Positions 1 through 10,249 are shown, numbered from the stretch's first letter. The stretch is 64,000 nt of DNA from Prorocentrum cordatum (GCA_963575745.1 CAUYUJ010015693.1:890789-954788), one strand, 5' to 3'. Notes: a model not told the origin generated them from the letters alone. A program made the numbers and translations.

Positions 1-2
1 GC

Positions 3-1145
3 GATGTCGACGACGTGCTCGCGGGTCCGCGCTTCCCCACCTGGGGATGCCCTGGCTGCGGGCGCAACCAGAACTGGGCGTCCCGCATCCGCTGCGCCTG
101 CGGCAAGCCAGCGCCCCAGGCGATCACGCAGCGTGCCAAGTCGGCGGCGGCCAAGGCCAGAGCGCAGGGGCCTGTGCCTGCCCCTCGTGATGGTGGCGCT
201 CGTCCTCGCGGCGCATGGGCTGGTGGACCTCCTTCGTCCCCGTCGAAGTTGGAGAAGCAGCTGGAGGCCCTCACCAAGCAGGTGGCCGCCCTCACATCCA
301 ATGGAGGGGGAGGCCAACGCGGTGCGGGAGGCGATGCGGGCGGCCGCAAGCCCCCTGCGGCTGCTGGCGCTGGCGGCGACGACGCCGTTGACGGCGATGC
401 CGAGCTCACAGCCATCCGCGCCAAGGCCGACGCCCTGGAGGAGGCCCTCGGCGCAATCAAGAAGTGCTCGGCCCTCGGCGACTCAGCGGTGCAGTCGCAG
501 ATGGAGTCTGAGCTGCTGGCTGTGCGCAAGTCGATCACGGAGCGCAAGCCTGCCGTCACCAGGCACAACACCCTCGGCCACAAGTTGGCGCGCTCCCAGC
601 AGAAGTTGTCCAAGCTGCAGGAGGAGATGGCCGAGCAGGAGAAGGCTGTCAAGGAGGCTCAGGAGCTCCTTCAACAGCAGCGCGAGAAGATCAGGGCCAC
701 ACAGGTCGAGATCTCGGCGTACCAGGTGGAGCTGCGCAGCATGGTGCAGGAGGTGGCTCCGTCGCAGGACCCGACCACGGAGCCCAAATTCGAGCTCCAC
801 CCCGACGTCCTCGCCTCCGCCCCCGACGAGGTGCAGCAGATGGTCGCCTCGCCGTGTTTCGTCAAGTTCCAGGAGCTGCTGCGGGCGCAGCACAAGGCCA
901 AGCAGGAGGCCTCGGGGCCTGCACCTGCTACTCCCACTGCCCCACCTCCCCCCGCCACTGAGGGAGGAGGGGCTTCCCACCAAAGCATACCCGTCCCTGA
1001 AGATATGGACTTGGAGGATTTGGAAGGGGAAAAGATTCAACTACTTCTTTCGGCTGCACGGAAAGAGGAGGAGGATCACGCCGAAGTTTTCGCCAATCTC
1101 CTTCGAGAGATGGGGGTCAAAGCTAAGAAGCAAAAGTGTGGGTGA
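3..1145 (+). CDS. LINE ORF1 protein, 5' partial
   Basis: The frame is open from base 3, so the true start is upstream of the window; 380 codons are visible. Near the visible N-terminus is a RanBP2-like zinc ribbon (W-x-C-x2-C, then an Asn, then C-x-C; key stretch CPGCGRNQNW), a single-stranded nucleic-acid-binding fold. Residues about 160-250 are rich in Gln, Glu, Lys and Leu with heptad spacing and should form a coiled coil. A Pro/Ala-rich linker and a Lys-rich tail follow (ends MGVKAKKQKCG). This matches the expected role of a LINE ORF1: RNA binding and multimerisation in the ribonucleoprotein. The TGA stop at 1143-1145 lies four bases before the ORF2 ATG. The ORF2 frame is also open across ORF1, but that upstream reading is Arg/Ser-rich and has no domain, so I treat it as a shadow. 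Confidence 0.8.
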   Translation, partial: DVDDVLAGPRFPTWGCPGCGRNQNWASRIRCACGKPAPQAITQRAKSAAAKARAQGPVPAPRDGGARPRGAWAGGPPSSPSKLEKQLEALTKQVAALTSNGGGGQRGAGGDAGGRKPPAAAGAGGDDAVDGDAELTAIRAKADALEEALGAIKKCSALGDSAVQSQMESELLAVRKSITERKPAVTRHNTLGHKLARSQQKLSKLQEEMAEQEKAVKEAQELLQQQREKIRATQVEISAYQVELRSMVQEVAPSQDPTTEPKFELHPDVLASAPDEVQQMVASPCFVKFQELLRAQHKAKQEASGPAPATPTAPPPPATEGGGASHQSIPVPEDMDLEDLEGEKIQLLLSAARKEEEDHAEVFANLLREMGVKAKKQKCG

Positions 1146-1149
1146 CACT

Positions 1150-4100
1150 ATGTTGGGCTTAGCAGTACCTTTGCTCTCAGGGGTTCCACTATCCACCGCA
1201 GGTGTTCCAGTTCCCCCGCTGAAGGGGGCGCCCGATAGATCACCGACAGATAGTGACGTTCGCAAGTATTTTTTGGAGTCGTTCAACGGCTCATGCTGGC
1301 GCACTCTGCGCCGACGTTTGGCCGAGACGGACGCCGTCGTGCTGTGTGCCCAAGAGGTTGGCATCAGCGAGGAGTTCGTTGGTCAGGCCACATCCGCAGC
1401 TCGCTCGCTCGGCTGGCACTCTCTCATTCTTCCTGCTCGTACCAATGCTGAGTCTGGGAAGTTATCTTCGGGAGTAGCAGTCTTCGCACGACTGGCAGTG
1501 GGACTTCGATGGCCCGCTGAAGGCAACGGGTGCATATGTGCCCACAGAGTCGTCAAGGTCTTGATTGAGTTCCCTGGGTGGCCTGTTTTGTCGCTTTACT
1601 CGGTATATATGCGGTCCGCTGAGGGCCTTAGCGAGGCCAACCTGGGGATGCTGAAGTCGATAGGTCAGTCGATCACCGACCCGACGCACACGATCTTGGG
1701 AGGCGATTGGAATATGAGCCCTGAGGTCCTGGAAGCATCTGGATTCCCTCGGAAGCTAGGTATGCTCATCCTGTCACCGCGGGCGTTCACCTGTCGCTCT
1801 CCGACTTCGAACAGTGTGATTGATTATTTTGTGATGGGTCCTGGGATCGCCCATCTGGTTGCCCTGGTATCGGCGGACACCTCCTGGGAAGTAAAACCTC
1901 ACCGTCCTGTTCGCGTCGAGTTCCGAGGAGACTCACTTCGTTTAAAGCAGCTTGTATACCGCACTCACCAACGTCTGCCAGTCGATCCGCCTTTCGGACC
2001 GTCTCCGTCACCCGTCGAGTGGAGCGGTGCCATGATGCACGCGGCGCACGCGATCGCCACCAGTATGCATGCTGCTGCGACAGAGGCCTGGGCAGTGCTG
2101 TCGAATGCCTGGGGTCACTTTGTCGACTGTGCTGAGGTGGAGCTGCACAGAGTTTTAGGCACGGAGGCTAAAGAATTAGGAGAGAGGAGCAGAACGATTA
2201 AGGCCTCTTGGGTGTCAGTTTTCTACCGCCCGAAGAACCCAGATGATACACTCCAGGTTATTTCAGGTTGGAAATGGGTTTTTCAGACTTTCACAGAGCT
2301 GTTTAACCAGGTCGCCGCCGAGGATTGCGACCTGTATGCTTGCCAGCACCTCCAGGTTGTGTTGCAACACTCCTGCCCAGGCGAAGGTTTGAATCCAAGG
2401 CTGGACGCCACCTTGCGCGCCATGCGTGAGATAGCGATAGCATGGAGTGCAGACCGACCCTCGGAGCAGTCGTGGCGCGATCGAGCCAGCCAGTTTTTGG
2501 AAGATATCCAGGCTGACTATGATGAGGCCATCAACAATGGCGAGAAGTTTTCACGCGATTATTGGGACGCCTGGCAGGATAAGTCGCTAGCGGGCTCTGC
2601 GAGACTCATGCATAGGCTCACGAAGGCCCAGAGGAAGTGGCAGCCCACTATCGTCGAGCGCTCCCCAGGGATCTTCACATCGGACCCCCAGAGCCTCCTG
2701 GCCTCCGAGACCATCAAGCTAGGCGAGTTCTGGAATGCTAGCATGTCTCCGCCGTCGGCCTGGATACCGAATCGAGATTGTTTCCCACGCGCGAGCCCGT
2801 CGGAGATACGAGCAGCCTCGCGCTCTTTTAGCCGCCACACTTCGCAGTCGCTCGACGGCTACCACCCCAGGCACTTCGCATGCTTGAGCGACCTAGGGCT
2901 GGAGGTCCTGGCGATGCTCTATGAGGCGATCGAGCGCCTTGGCCTGTTCCCAGCGCAGCTGTTGTGGATGCTGATGCCTCTCTTGGAGAAGCCTAAGGGA
3001 GGACTACGCCCCATTCTCCTCTTGGGATCCCCAGTCCGCGTCTGGGAACGTTTGCGCCGATGTCAGTGTGATGAATTCCTGGGGCGGGCCCATCGGCCCT
3101 ACTGGTCGTTCGGGTCTGGACAAAACTCGGAGGCGGCCATCTGGAACCAGAGTGTCTTATCGGAACAGGCTTCTTCGAGTGGCAAGGTAACGGCAGGTTT
3201 TATCTGGGATGGAATGAAGTACTATGAATCCTTTATCTTGGTCTGGCTCCGAGACAGGGCCATTTTCTGGAGGATCCCCATGGTGCTCATCAAGACCCTA
3301 TACAACCTTTGGAGATCCCCGAGGATCCTGAGGCTGGGGGCTAATCATTCACCCCTGGTCCTCTTTGCTGAGTCTGGGCTTCCTGCTGGGGATATTTTCA
3401 ACGATGTGTTTGTCAAGGTTTACGCGATGTTTGAGTTTGACATGTGGTCCCAGCGGCACCCTGAGGTCTCTCTTGGGTCCTACGTCGACGATGACACTGT
3501 GGCGGCGTACGGCGATGAAGATGCGATTGTAGCCAACTTAGTTCGAGCAGGGATTGACCTCAAGGATGTCTTTGATCACAGGCTGAACGTCCGCTTGGCT
3601 GAGGACAAGGCCGTCACTTTCGCCTCGTCTCAGCGACTTGCATACCGTCTGTGCCGTCGCCTCCGTGCTGTCTGTCCATCGGCTGCGACCAGCGCGGCCG
3701 TCTCGCTGGGCACGGACTTGGCACCAGGCCAACGGCGAACTTGCAAAGGAGGCATGAATAAGAGGAAGGAGCGTTTCAGGATGATGAGGAAGAGACATAA
3801 ACTGATCTCTCACTATCGTCGTAAACTTCCTCGGGATAAATCCAGAATACAGAAGATTTATACTGCTGGAGTGCGTCCTGCTGCTGGCTATGGCGCCATG
3901 GTTCTAGGCATGTCGGACACTGAGCTTCAGTCTCTACAGCGAGTCTTGCTAGCAGGCAAAAACCCAGCTCATCGGGGGGCCTCCTTGACGGCCAAGTTGG
4001 TCCTGCACGGGGACCCTGCCTGGAAACAGTCGGTGGCCCCTGCCCATCAGTGGGCGACCAGCCTCTGGAGGTCGATAACCACCCCATCTACTTCTCCATT

Positions 4101-5982
4101 CTCGTTTCGGCAGCACATACAGATATGGAGGGATGTTGTTCAGTCTCAGGAGCTCGATCTGGAATCCACGGGATGGCGGAAATCGAAGGGCCCCATTCAC
4201 AGGATGCTCCTATGTTTGCACAGGATCGGCTGGAAGGCGGTGGACTTCTCAGTTTGGCACGATGAGCGGGGATATGTCATTGACCTCCTGTACACCTCGC
4301 CCGCACTCCTCAATAAGTTGCTTGAGGAGGGCGCCCAGCGGATGCACGAGCGTAGGATGGCCCAGGCCACTCCGATGTTCCCTTCCTCCCGCGTCTCACC
4401 CGATCCCCTGAGACGAATGCTACGCTCAAAGAAGCTCGACGGTCGGCAGAAATACTGGCTTTCTGCGTGTTTCTCTGGGGCCTGCTGGACTGCGGATCGG
4501 CTCAAATCCTCGGGGTACGTTTCGGACGGTTTGTGTCCCCTTTGTGGGGAGCCTGATTCCATAGTCCACAGGCAGTTTCTGTGTTCGGACCCGACCGTCG
4601 AAGCAGCACGCCGCGAGCATCTTTCAGACGAAGAGATGCTAGCGGCTTGTAACTGCCCGCCTGAAAAACTGCTGTTTTGGTCTCGGCTTATGGTGGCTCA
4701 GCCTGAGGCACCTCACCCTTGCCTCGACCTCGACCCCCTTCTCCAAGGGCCGTCAGGTGAGCCACTATCGGTCGAAGAGTTTTGTGAACGAACCGTCAAC
4801 ACCCGCATTGTTGTCGATGGTTCGGCTACTCAGCTTGCCTTTCGCGAGCTGAATCGTGCCACGTATGCTGCTGTCTTCTTCGATCCGTCGAGCGAGACCC
4901 CGTATGAGGTTCGCGCTCGACTTCTGGGAACGGTGTGGCCTGGCCTTCCTCAGACGGCCCAGTCGGGAGAACACCTCGGGGCTGCCACGCTCTCTTGCGT
5001 GGCCACAGGCCTTAGTGAGGCCCACTCGGACTGTCTTGGAGTTGTCAACCTAGCCAATGCGCGCCAGTCCGTACAGTTGGACCCTGGCCAGGTTTTCGCT
5101 GGCCTCAGACGGCGCGCTCTCCAGGAGCCAGGCCAGCGAAGCATCGCCTCTTTTGCTCACACGCCTGCGCACAGGTCGGACGAAGTGATAGCCGCGCTTC
5201 CCGCCCAGGAACGCAAAATCGCTCTTGGGAACCAGGACGCGGACCGACTGGCGAAGCATGCCTTGTCTCTTCACCCCTCTTTGTCCGATGAGGAGCTTGA
5301 GCAATTAGATAAGGACGTGGCTCTACTGCGAAAGCTAGTTGCCATGTTCGGTGCTGTTTTGTCGCTTTTTCCCAAGTTACAGTTTATTCGGGACCCCACG
5401 GCTCCTCGGGTGAAAGCTCGGGCCCTCCGTGCCATTGAGTGGCATGACTGGCGTGTGCTGGACCCAGGGGACGATGAAACTCCCTCGCTCGCCAGGTGCT
5501 CGAAATGTTTTAAGACGGCGATTGGAGACAGCAGACCCATGGACGGCTGCAAGGGCCTGCCCACTGCTCTCCGCAGATTGCAAGGCGCCGAGAGCGAGCG
5601 GGGCCACCTCCTGTGCACGACTTTCATGCAGGATGACGAGTGTGCGCCTACTGTTTTCTGTTTCCGCTGTGGTGCCTTCACCAGCAAGCGGTGTTACCTC
5701 CTCGGCGGGATGTGCGGACCTCCTGGCCCCAGCGGGCGAGGTGCCCTGTCCCGCATCCGTCGAGGTCTCCCGCCCCATTACAGAAATCGGGGCACGGTCT
5801 CTGCAAGCGAGGGCACCACATGTCGTGCGTCGGCCAGGTATGTCCTGCTCAAAGCAGCTGAGCCTGGACCGTCCTCCTCCTCCTCCTCTCGCTCGGGCCT
5901 GATTTCGACACCTGGAATGTCGGCCCTGGCGGAGAGGATTCGGCAGAGAGAGGAGGCATCTCGTGCAGCAGGTTCGGCCTGA
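1150..5982 (+). CDS. LINE ORF2: endonuclease / reverse transcriptase / RNase H
   Basis: 1610 codons without a stop. I chose ATG 1150 because the ORF1 domain match ends at 1145 and endonuclease motifs begin soon after. Domains in order: an endonuclease/exonuclease/phosphatase fold with Q68-E69 (CAQEVG), D186-x-N188 (GGDWNM), IDYF near 225 and H251 (KPHRPV); reverse transcriptase with motif A Asp near 687 (FIWDGMKYYES), a motif B-like SGLPAG near 741 and the active-site Y778-V-D-D; a CCHC knuckle near 1129 (CPLCGEPDSIVHRQFLC); RNase H with VDGSA (D1223) and GNQDADRLA near 1364; and a C-terminal Cys-rich module (CSKC near 1450, CFRCG near 1504). The product would nick target DNA and prime reverse transcription in the nucleus. 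Oddity: the usual SDH triplet of the endonuclease reads KPH, so the catalytic Asp is absent. The copy may be full length yet inactive. Confidence 0.93.
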   Translation: MLGLAVPLLSGVPLSTAGVPVPPLKGAPDRSPTDSDVRKYFLESFNGSCWRTLRRRLAETDAVVLCAQEVGISEEFVGQATSAARSLGWHSLILPARTNAESGKLSSGVAVFARLAVGLRWPAEGNGCICAHRVVKVLIEFPGWPVLSLYSVYMRSAEGLSEANLGMLKSIGQSITDPTHTILGGDWNMSPEVLEASGFPRKLGMLILSPRAFTCRSPTSNSVIDYFVMGPGIAHLVALVSADTSWEVKPHRPVRVEFRGDSLRLKQLVYRTHQRLPVDPPFGPSPSPVEWSGAMMHAAHAIATSMHAAATEAWAVLSNAWGHFVDCAEVELHRVLGTEAKELGERSRTIKASWVSVFYRPKNPDDTLQVISGWKWVFQTFTELFNQVAAEDCDLYACQHLQVVLQHSCPGEGLNPRLDATLRAMREIAIAWSADRPSEQSWRDRASQFLEDIQADYDEAINNGEKFSRDYWDAWQDKSLAGSARLMHRLTKAQRKWQPTIVERSPGIFTSDPQSLLASETIKLGEFWNASMSPPSAWIPNRDCFPRASPSEIRAASRSFSRHTSQSLDGYHPRHFACLSDLGLEVLAMLYEAIERLGLFPAQLLWMLMPLLEKPKGGLRPILLLGSPVRVWERLRRCQCDEFLGRAHRPYWSFGSGQNSEAAIWNQSVLSEQASSSGKVTAGFIWDGMKYYESFILVWLRDRAIFWRIPMVLIKTLYNLWRSPRILRLGANHSPLVLFAESGLPAGDIFNDVFVKVYAMFEFDMWSQRHPEVSLGSYVDDDTVAAYGDEDAIVANLVRAGIDLKDVFDHRLNVRLAEDKAVTFASSQRLAYRLCRRLRAVCPSAATSAAVSLGTDLAPGQRRTCKGGMNKRKERFRMMRKRHKLISHYRRKLPRDKSRIQKIYTAGVRPAAGYGAMVLGMSDTELQSLQRVLLAGKNPAHRGASLTAKLVLHGDPAWKQSVAPAHQWATSLWRSITTPSTSPFSFRQHIQIWRDVVQSQELDLESTGWRKSKGPIHRMLLCLHRIGWKAVDFSVWHDERGYVIDLLYTSPALLNKLLEEGAQRMHERRMAQATPMFPSSRVSPDPLRRMLRSKKLDGRQKYWLSACFSGACWTADRLKSSGYVSDGLCPLCGEPDSIVHRQFLCSDPTVEAARREHLSDEEMLAACNCPPEKLLFWSRLMVAQPEAPHPCLDLDPLLQGPSGEPLSVEEFCERTVNTRIVVDGSATQLAFRELNRATYAAVFFDPSSETPYEVRARLLGTVWPGLPQTAQSGEHLGAATLSCVATGLSEAHSDCLGVVNLANARQSVQLDPGQVFAGLRRRALQEPGQRSIASFAHTPAHRSDEVIAALPAQERKIALGNQDADRLAKHALSLHPSLSDEELEQLDKDVALLRKLVAMFGAVLSLFPKLQFIRDPTAPRVKARALRAIEWHDWRVLDPGDDETPSLARCSKCFKTAIGDSRPMDGCKGLPTALRRLQGAESERGHLLCTTFMQDDECAPTVFCFRCGAFTSKRCYLLGGMCGPPGPSGRGALSRIRRGLPPHYRNRGTVSASEGTTCRASARYVLLKAAEPGPSSSSSSRSGLISTPGMSALAERIRQREEASRAAGSA

Positions 5983-6030
5983 GGCCGTGGTTTTGATGTT
6001 CTGCCCATGGGCCCTCGAGGAATCCTTTTC

Positions 6031-6333
6031 CTTCTCCTCCTTCTCCTCCTCCTCCTCCCCCTCCTCCTCCTCCTCCTCCTCCTCCTCCTCCTCCTCCTCC
6101 TCCTCCTCCTCCTCCTCCTCCTCCTCCTCCTCCTCCCCTCCTCCTCCTCCTCCTCCTCCTCCTCCTCCTCCTCCTCCTCCTCCTCCTCCTCCTCCTCCTC
6201 CTCCTCCTCCCCTCCTCCTCCCTCCTCCTCCTCCTCCCTCCTCCTCCTCCTCCTCCTCCTCTCCTCCTCCTCCTCCTCCTCCTCCTCCTCCTCCTCCTCC
6301 TCCTCCTCCCCCTCCTCCCCCCTGCTCCTCCTT
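6031..6333 (+). repeat. (TCC)n microsatellite
   Basis: Nearly pure TCC/CTC triplets with a few 1-2 base interruptions. Long Pro/Ser/Leu or Gly/Glu/Arg reading frames across it are artefacts of the repeat. Confidence 0.97.
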
Positions 6334-7056
6334 CTGGGCTGGGCTCCACCTCTTTCTGCGCCTCCTCCCCCTCCCTCCCCCCAAACCTCGCAGAGGCGCG
6401 CCCCCTGCGCATGTGAATAGCAGCCCCCCTGGCCGTGGCAGAGGCGCGCCCCCTGCCCATGAAGCGGTCGCGGCCACCTGCCCGAGCAGGCCAGGCCCGC
6501 CTCCGCGCCCGGGGCGGTTCGTCGGGTGCCGACGCGCGGGCTCCACCAGCAGCGGGCCAGGAGGGACGCGCCCGTGGGGCTCCGACGCTGGACGGCGGAG
6601 GCCGCCAGGCACGTCGGCGGCCTTCCCGGGCGATCCTGTCCGCTGCGGGCAGCTCGCCAGAGGACCTGTTACGCTGCAAAAGCGATCCGCGCCGTGCCAT
6701 GCGTGCTCCGTGTGGCATGTCGTGCCTCCTTTCTGGGAGGGCCGAGAACTCTACCCAAACATCTGGCGGATCGGGTGTTTCCAGACATGGGCGCCTGGAC
6801 CTCTGGACCCCTCCCCTGGTGCCGGTTTGTATTTCGAGCTGTTTTTGACAGCCCCGGGGCCTGAGAACAGTTTCCAATTTTGTTCAAACAGATCCTGATT
6901 GTTTCGAGCAGCCTCGTATCCGCGTACGTGCGAAAGCGTCGTTTGACAGTTAAAGTCCCAGACCTCCCACACCGAGTCTGTGGGAGTTGCCAGCGTAGCT
7001 TTCCCAGCAGAGCTCCCGAGGTCCGAAGCGGCCCCGGAAGGGCCTGTCATCTAGCG
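6334..7056. other. GC-rich spacer without a recognisable gene
   Basis: It holds a short direct duplication (GCAGAGGCGCGCCCCCTG) at about 6390 and 6440. Open frames here are continuations of repeat-derived frames. I see no domain. Confidence 0.5.
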
Positions 7057-7064
7057 TGCTAGCT

Positions 7065-7251
7065 TTAAGTCGGGCCTGTCCCCCTACAGGGGGATTTTCG
7101 ACGAAAAATAATACATACCCCAAAAATGTCAAAAATAAACAAAAAATAGTCTGGGGACTATTTTTTGGTGTATGTTTTACCTTTTGGGGGTATTTTGGGG
7201 GTACTTGTTTTTCGTCGAAAAGCCCCCTGTAGGGGAACACGCCCGACATAA
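7065..7251 (+). mobile_element. MITE-A copy 1 (187 bp) with 8-bp target duplication
   Basis: Left end TTAAGTCGGGCCTGTCCCCC and the reverse complement of the right end (TTATGTCGGGCGTGTTCCCC) agree over about 45 bp. Each terminal repeat contains its own small hairpin (CCCCC-TACA-GGGGG type). The element is flanked by perfect 8-bp duplications TGCTAGCT at 7057-7064 and 7252-7259. It has no coding capacity, so it is a non-autonomous DNA element. An 8-bp duplication is typical of the hAT superfamily among others, but the terminal sequence does not settle the family. Confidence 0.88.
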
Positions 7252-7259
7252 TGCTAGCT

Positions 7260-7570
7260 GGAAAGGGGGAGGGAGAGGAGGGAGACGGGGCAGTGAGGGG
7301 GGTTCTCAAGGTTCGGGGATGTTGGAAGGTGTTCGCATTTTGGAGCTTCCACACAGCTTCTCGTCACCACGGCTAGATTCCCTCGGCTACGTTTCGTTGT
7401 CATGAGGCAGTCGTGGGTTTTGAAAAAGAGTCCTGAAGGCTTTCCGTCGTTCTCGAGCTCTCAAGGCCCGTTCTCGGTCCTGGGACCGTCAAAAACGCTT
7501 CAGGATAATAACCCAATACCTATACGACCACCCTTCGGGTGATAAGGAGGTTCGGGGGGGAGGAACCAAC
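7260..7570. other. Unique-looking spacer
   Basis: Mixed-composition DNA between MITE-A copy 1 and the next satellite. No motif or gene seen. Confidence 0.4.
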
Positions 7571-7795
7571 GTCTCACTCGATCGGTCTCACTATCGATAT
7601 CACTATCGATCTCACTATCGGTCTCGCTCGATCGATCTCACTCGATCGATCTCACAGTCGATCTCACTCGATCTATTTCATTCGATCGATCTCACTATCG
7701 ATCTCACAATCGATCTCACTATCGATATCACAATCGATCTCACATTCGGTCTAACTATCGATCACATTATCGATGTCACAACCGATATCACAATA
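7571..7795 (+). repeat. Degenerate 12-bp satellite, unit about TATCGATCTCAC
   Basis: About 18 imperfect units alternate CACTATCGAT, CACTCGATCG and CACAATCGAT. It grades directly into the next CAT tract. Confidence 0.92.
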
Positions 7796-7797
7796 AA

Positions 7798-7979
7798 CGT
7801 CATCCTCATCATCATCAACATTATCGTCATCAACATCATCAGCATCATCATCAGTATCATCGGGGCACAATCATTATCATCATCACCTCATCACGATCAT
7901 CATCAACATCATCATCACCATCATCATCATCATCGGCACGCCATCATCGTCACCATCAGCATCACCATTATCGGGACAC

Positions 7980-8043
<64 letters not shown>

Positions 8044-8349
8044 GGAACACCATCATCATCATCATCTCATCATCATGATCTTGAACATCATCAACATCAT
8101 CATCGGGACACCATCATCATCATCACCATTAGCAACATCATCATCATCAACATCATCATCGGAACACCATCATCATCGTCACCATCATCATCATCATCAT
8201 CATCACCATCATCACCAACATCATCGGGACACCATCACCATCATCAACATCAGCATCCTCATCACCATCATTGGGCCACCATCATCAAAATCATCATCAT
8301 CACCGCATCAGCATCCTCATCATCAACATCATCATCATCGCCGGGACAC

Positions 8350-8394
<45 letters not shown>

Positions 8395-8682
8395 TACCAT
8401 CATCATCAGGACACCATCATCATCATCACCATCATCATCAAAAGCATCATCATCAACCTCATCACCATTATCGGAACACCATCGTCATCTTCATCATCAT
8501 CATATCACCTGATCACCATCAACATCATCAGGATCATCAATATCATCATCGGGGCACCATCATCATCAGCAACATCATCACCATCATCATCATCATCGGG
8601 ACACCATCATCATCACCACCATCACCGTCATCATCATCGTCAACAACATCAACATCTTCATCATCATCATCATCATCACCAC

Positions 8683-8740
<58 letters not shown>

Positions 8741-8741
8741 G
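7798..8741 (+). repeat. (ATC)n tract with recurrent GGGACACC inserts
   Basis: About 940 bp of CAT/ATC triplets. The motif CGG(G/A)ACACCATC recurs roughly every 45-120 bp (for example near 8041, 8103, 8158, 8225, 8343, 8471, 8597), which shows growth by block duplication as well as slippage. Confidence 0.95.
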
Positions 8742-8820
8742 GGACACCGACGGGACACCGGCGGGACACCGCGCTCCACCGGCCCCCGAGCGTGACACCG
8801 GCGGGACACCGCGGGGCACC
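8741..8820 (+). repeat. GGCGGGACACC minisatellite
   Basis: Six or so units of 12-15 bp built on CGGCGGGACACC, continuing the GGGACACC motif of the adjacent CAT tract in a GC-rich form. Confidence 0.8.
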
Positions 8821-9189
8821 AGTTGCCGGAACGGAGGCTTTTGGTCCGGCCGCGCCTCAGCTGCAGGAGACTTATTTCTCGCCCGCCCACGCAGTTTCGC
8901 CTCGCCCGCACGCACGGCACGCACGAACACGCAACCGAAACCGATTTCCCGGTAGGGGGGCTCTCCGTTCCACTTCGATCTCACCCCCTCACCTCCGATT
9001 GGGGAAAGCCCATGGAATCAGCCCGCGAGAGAACCAGTTCCTATTACCTTTTACTTGAACCTCTCCTCCTTATCAAGAGACGTTCGTTGCCTTTCCCGCG
9101 CAGGCGGAGCGAAGGACAACCTTTCGGATTTCATGGGCCCCCTGGATGCGAGTCGATCCAAACCACCGTGGGCTGAGCACCATATGGAG
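8821..9189. other. Spacer, no gene seen
   Basis: Mixed-composition DNA. Short open frames exist on both strands but none shows a domain or strong third-position bias. Confidence 0.4.
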
Positions 9190-9475
9190 TCACGAAACGT
9201 GCGAGGGATGTGCCGATCTGGTGGCTGCTAAGCTATACGGTCGGGCCCACTGAGACCGGCGGTGAAGATCCTTATCGGGTCACGAAGCGTTGGAGGGGTG
9301 TATTGAACTGGAGGCTGGTACGCCATGCGGTCGCGCCGACTGTCACAGTAGGTGAGCCACGAATCGTGTGAGCGGTGTGCCGGATTTGGGGGCGAGTGCG
9401 CTATGCGGTTGCACCCTCTGAGACCATGGGTGGATCCCCCTTATGTGGCCACGAAAGGTGTGAGGGCATGCCAAA
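9190..9475 (+). repeat. Degenerate 77-92 bp tandem repeat, four units
   Basis: Units begin with CACGAA(A/G/T)CGTG-like sequence at about 9191, 9281, 9358 and 9450. They share internal blocks such as GGTGTG and TATGCGGT(C/T)G. The fourth unit is partial. Confidence 0.75.
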
Positions 9476-9849
9476 GTGGACACGCGGGCGAGCAGAGGAA
9501 GAAGGGGGGAGGAGGGGAGGAAGTGGAGCGCGACGCTGCGGATTCGAAGCCAGGACCCAGCTCACACATTTCGATTGGGAACACATTGTCTTCCAATGAA
9601 ACTTTCATTTGTCTGCGCGTGCGCACTTCCTACAGTCCAAAGCCGTGGATGAGCTATCATTCTTGGCAAAGGAGACCATGCGGGTCACACGCTCGCGCAT
9701 GTCGAAATTGTTCCGCAGCCATTACGCACCCGTCAAATATCTCACACACTTGTTGTCGGCGCCCACGCACACGTCGAAACCATTACTCGATATTAAATAT
9801 GCCAAAATGATTGGAAGAGCACTTTCTGCCGCTGTTGGCAAGGGATGTT
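9476..9849. other. Spacer, no gene seen
   Basis: No domain or RNA gene recognised. Several GTCGAAA and CACACG words recur loosely, hinting at a further decayed satellite. Confidence 0.35.
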
Positions 9850-10013
9850 CAATCCCCCCTCAAGACCAGGGGACTGGCGGAGTTCGAGACCCTCCCCCCC
9901 AGGAAATTACTCGAGGGGGTTAAGGCCCCCCCCCCTCGGGAAAATGATTGGAAGGGGTCCAGAACCCCCATACATTCGGGAAGATTCTTTGAGGGGTCCA
10001 GGAAGCCCCTGGG
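9850..10013 (+). repeat. About 38-bp tandem repeat, C/G-run rich
   Basis: Three to four units of the type TCGGGAAAATGATTGGAAGG followed by GGTCCAGAACCCCC. A related, inverted piece occurs at 12030-12065 and another near 13050-13150, so this is also a dispersed family. Confidence 0.6.
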
Positions 10014-10228
10014 AACGACGACGACAGACGACGCAAGACGACCACGACGCCGACGCTGACGCCGACGCCACCGCCGACGACGACGACGACGACGAAGGCG
10101 AGGACGACGCAGACGACGACGCCGAAAACGACGACGACAACGACGACGACGAATACGACGAAGATAACACGACGACGACGACGACGACGGCGGCGAGGAC
10201 GCCCACAATGACGCCGACAACGACGACG
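10014..10228 (+). repeat. (GAC)n microsatellite
   Basis: Interrupted GAC/CGA triplets with GCC, GAG and GAT variants. The poly-Asp and poly-Ser frames over it are artefacts. Confidence 0.93.
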
Positions 10229-10249
10229 ATCGAGCCGTAGCGATATGCG

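Larger units (their letters stand above)
1..6333 (+). mobile_element. Two-ORF LINE (non-LTR retrotransposon), 5' end outside the window
   Basis: The element carries ORF1 (zinc finger plus coiled coil) and ORF2 (APE-type endonuclease, reverse transcriptase, CCHC knuckle, RNase H, C-terminal cysteine-rich domain). Only 48 bases separate the ORF2 stop from a long TCC tract at 6031-6333, which probably grew at or near the 3' end. Its start lies upstream of base 1. The intact ORF2 suggests a younger copy than the decayed LINEs at 39-41 kb and 50-55 kb. No target duplication can be tested because the 5' end is missing. Confidence 0.9.

Noticed and set aside
4-1149. N-terminal 382 codons of the frame that continues into LINE ORF2
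   Set aside because: Arg/Ser/Pro-rich with no domain, while the overlapping frame holds a clear zinc finger and coiled coil. It is a shadow frame kept open by base composition.
5377-6877. Long minus- and plus-strand frames with poly-Gly, poly-Glu, poly-Pro or poly-Ser
   Set aside because: They are translations of the TCC tract and its flanks.
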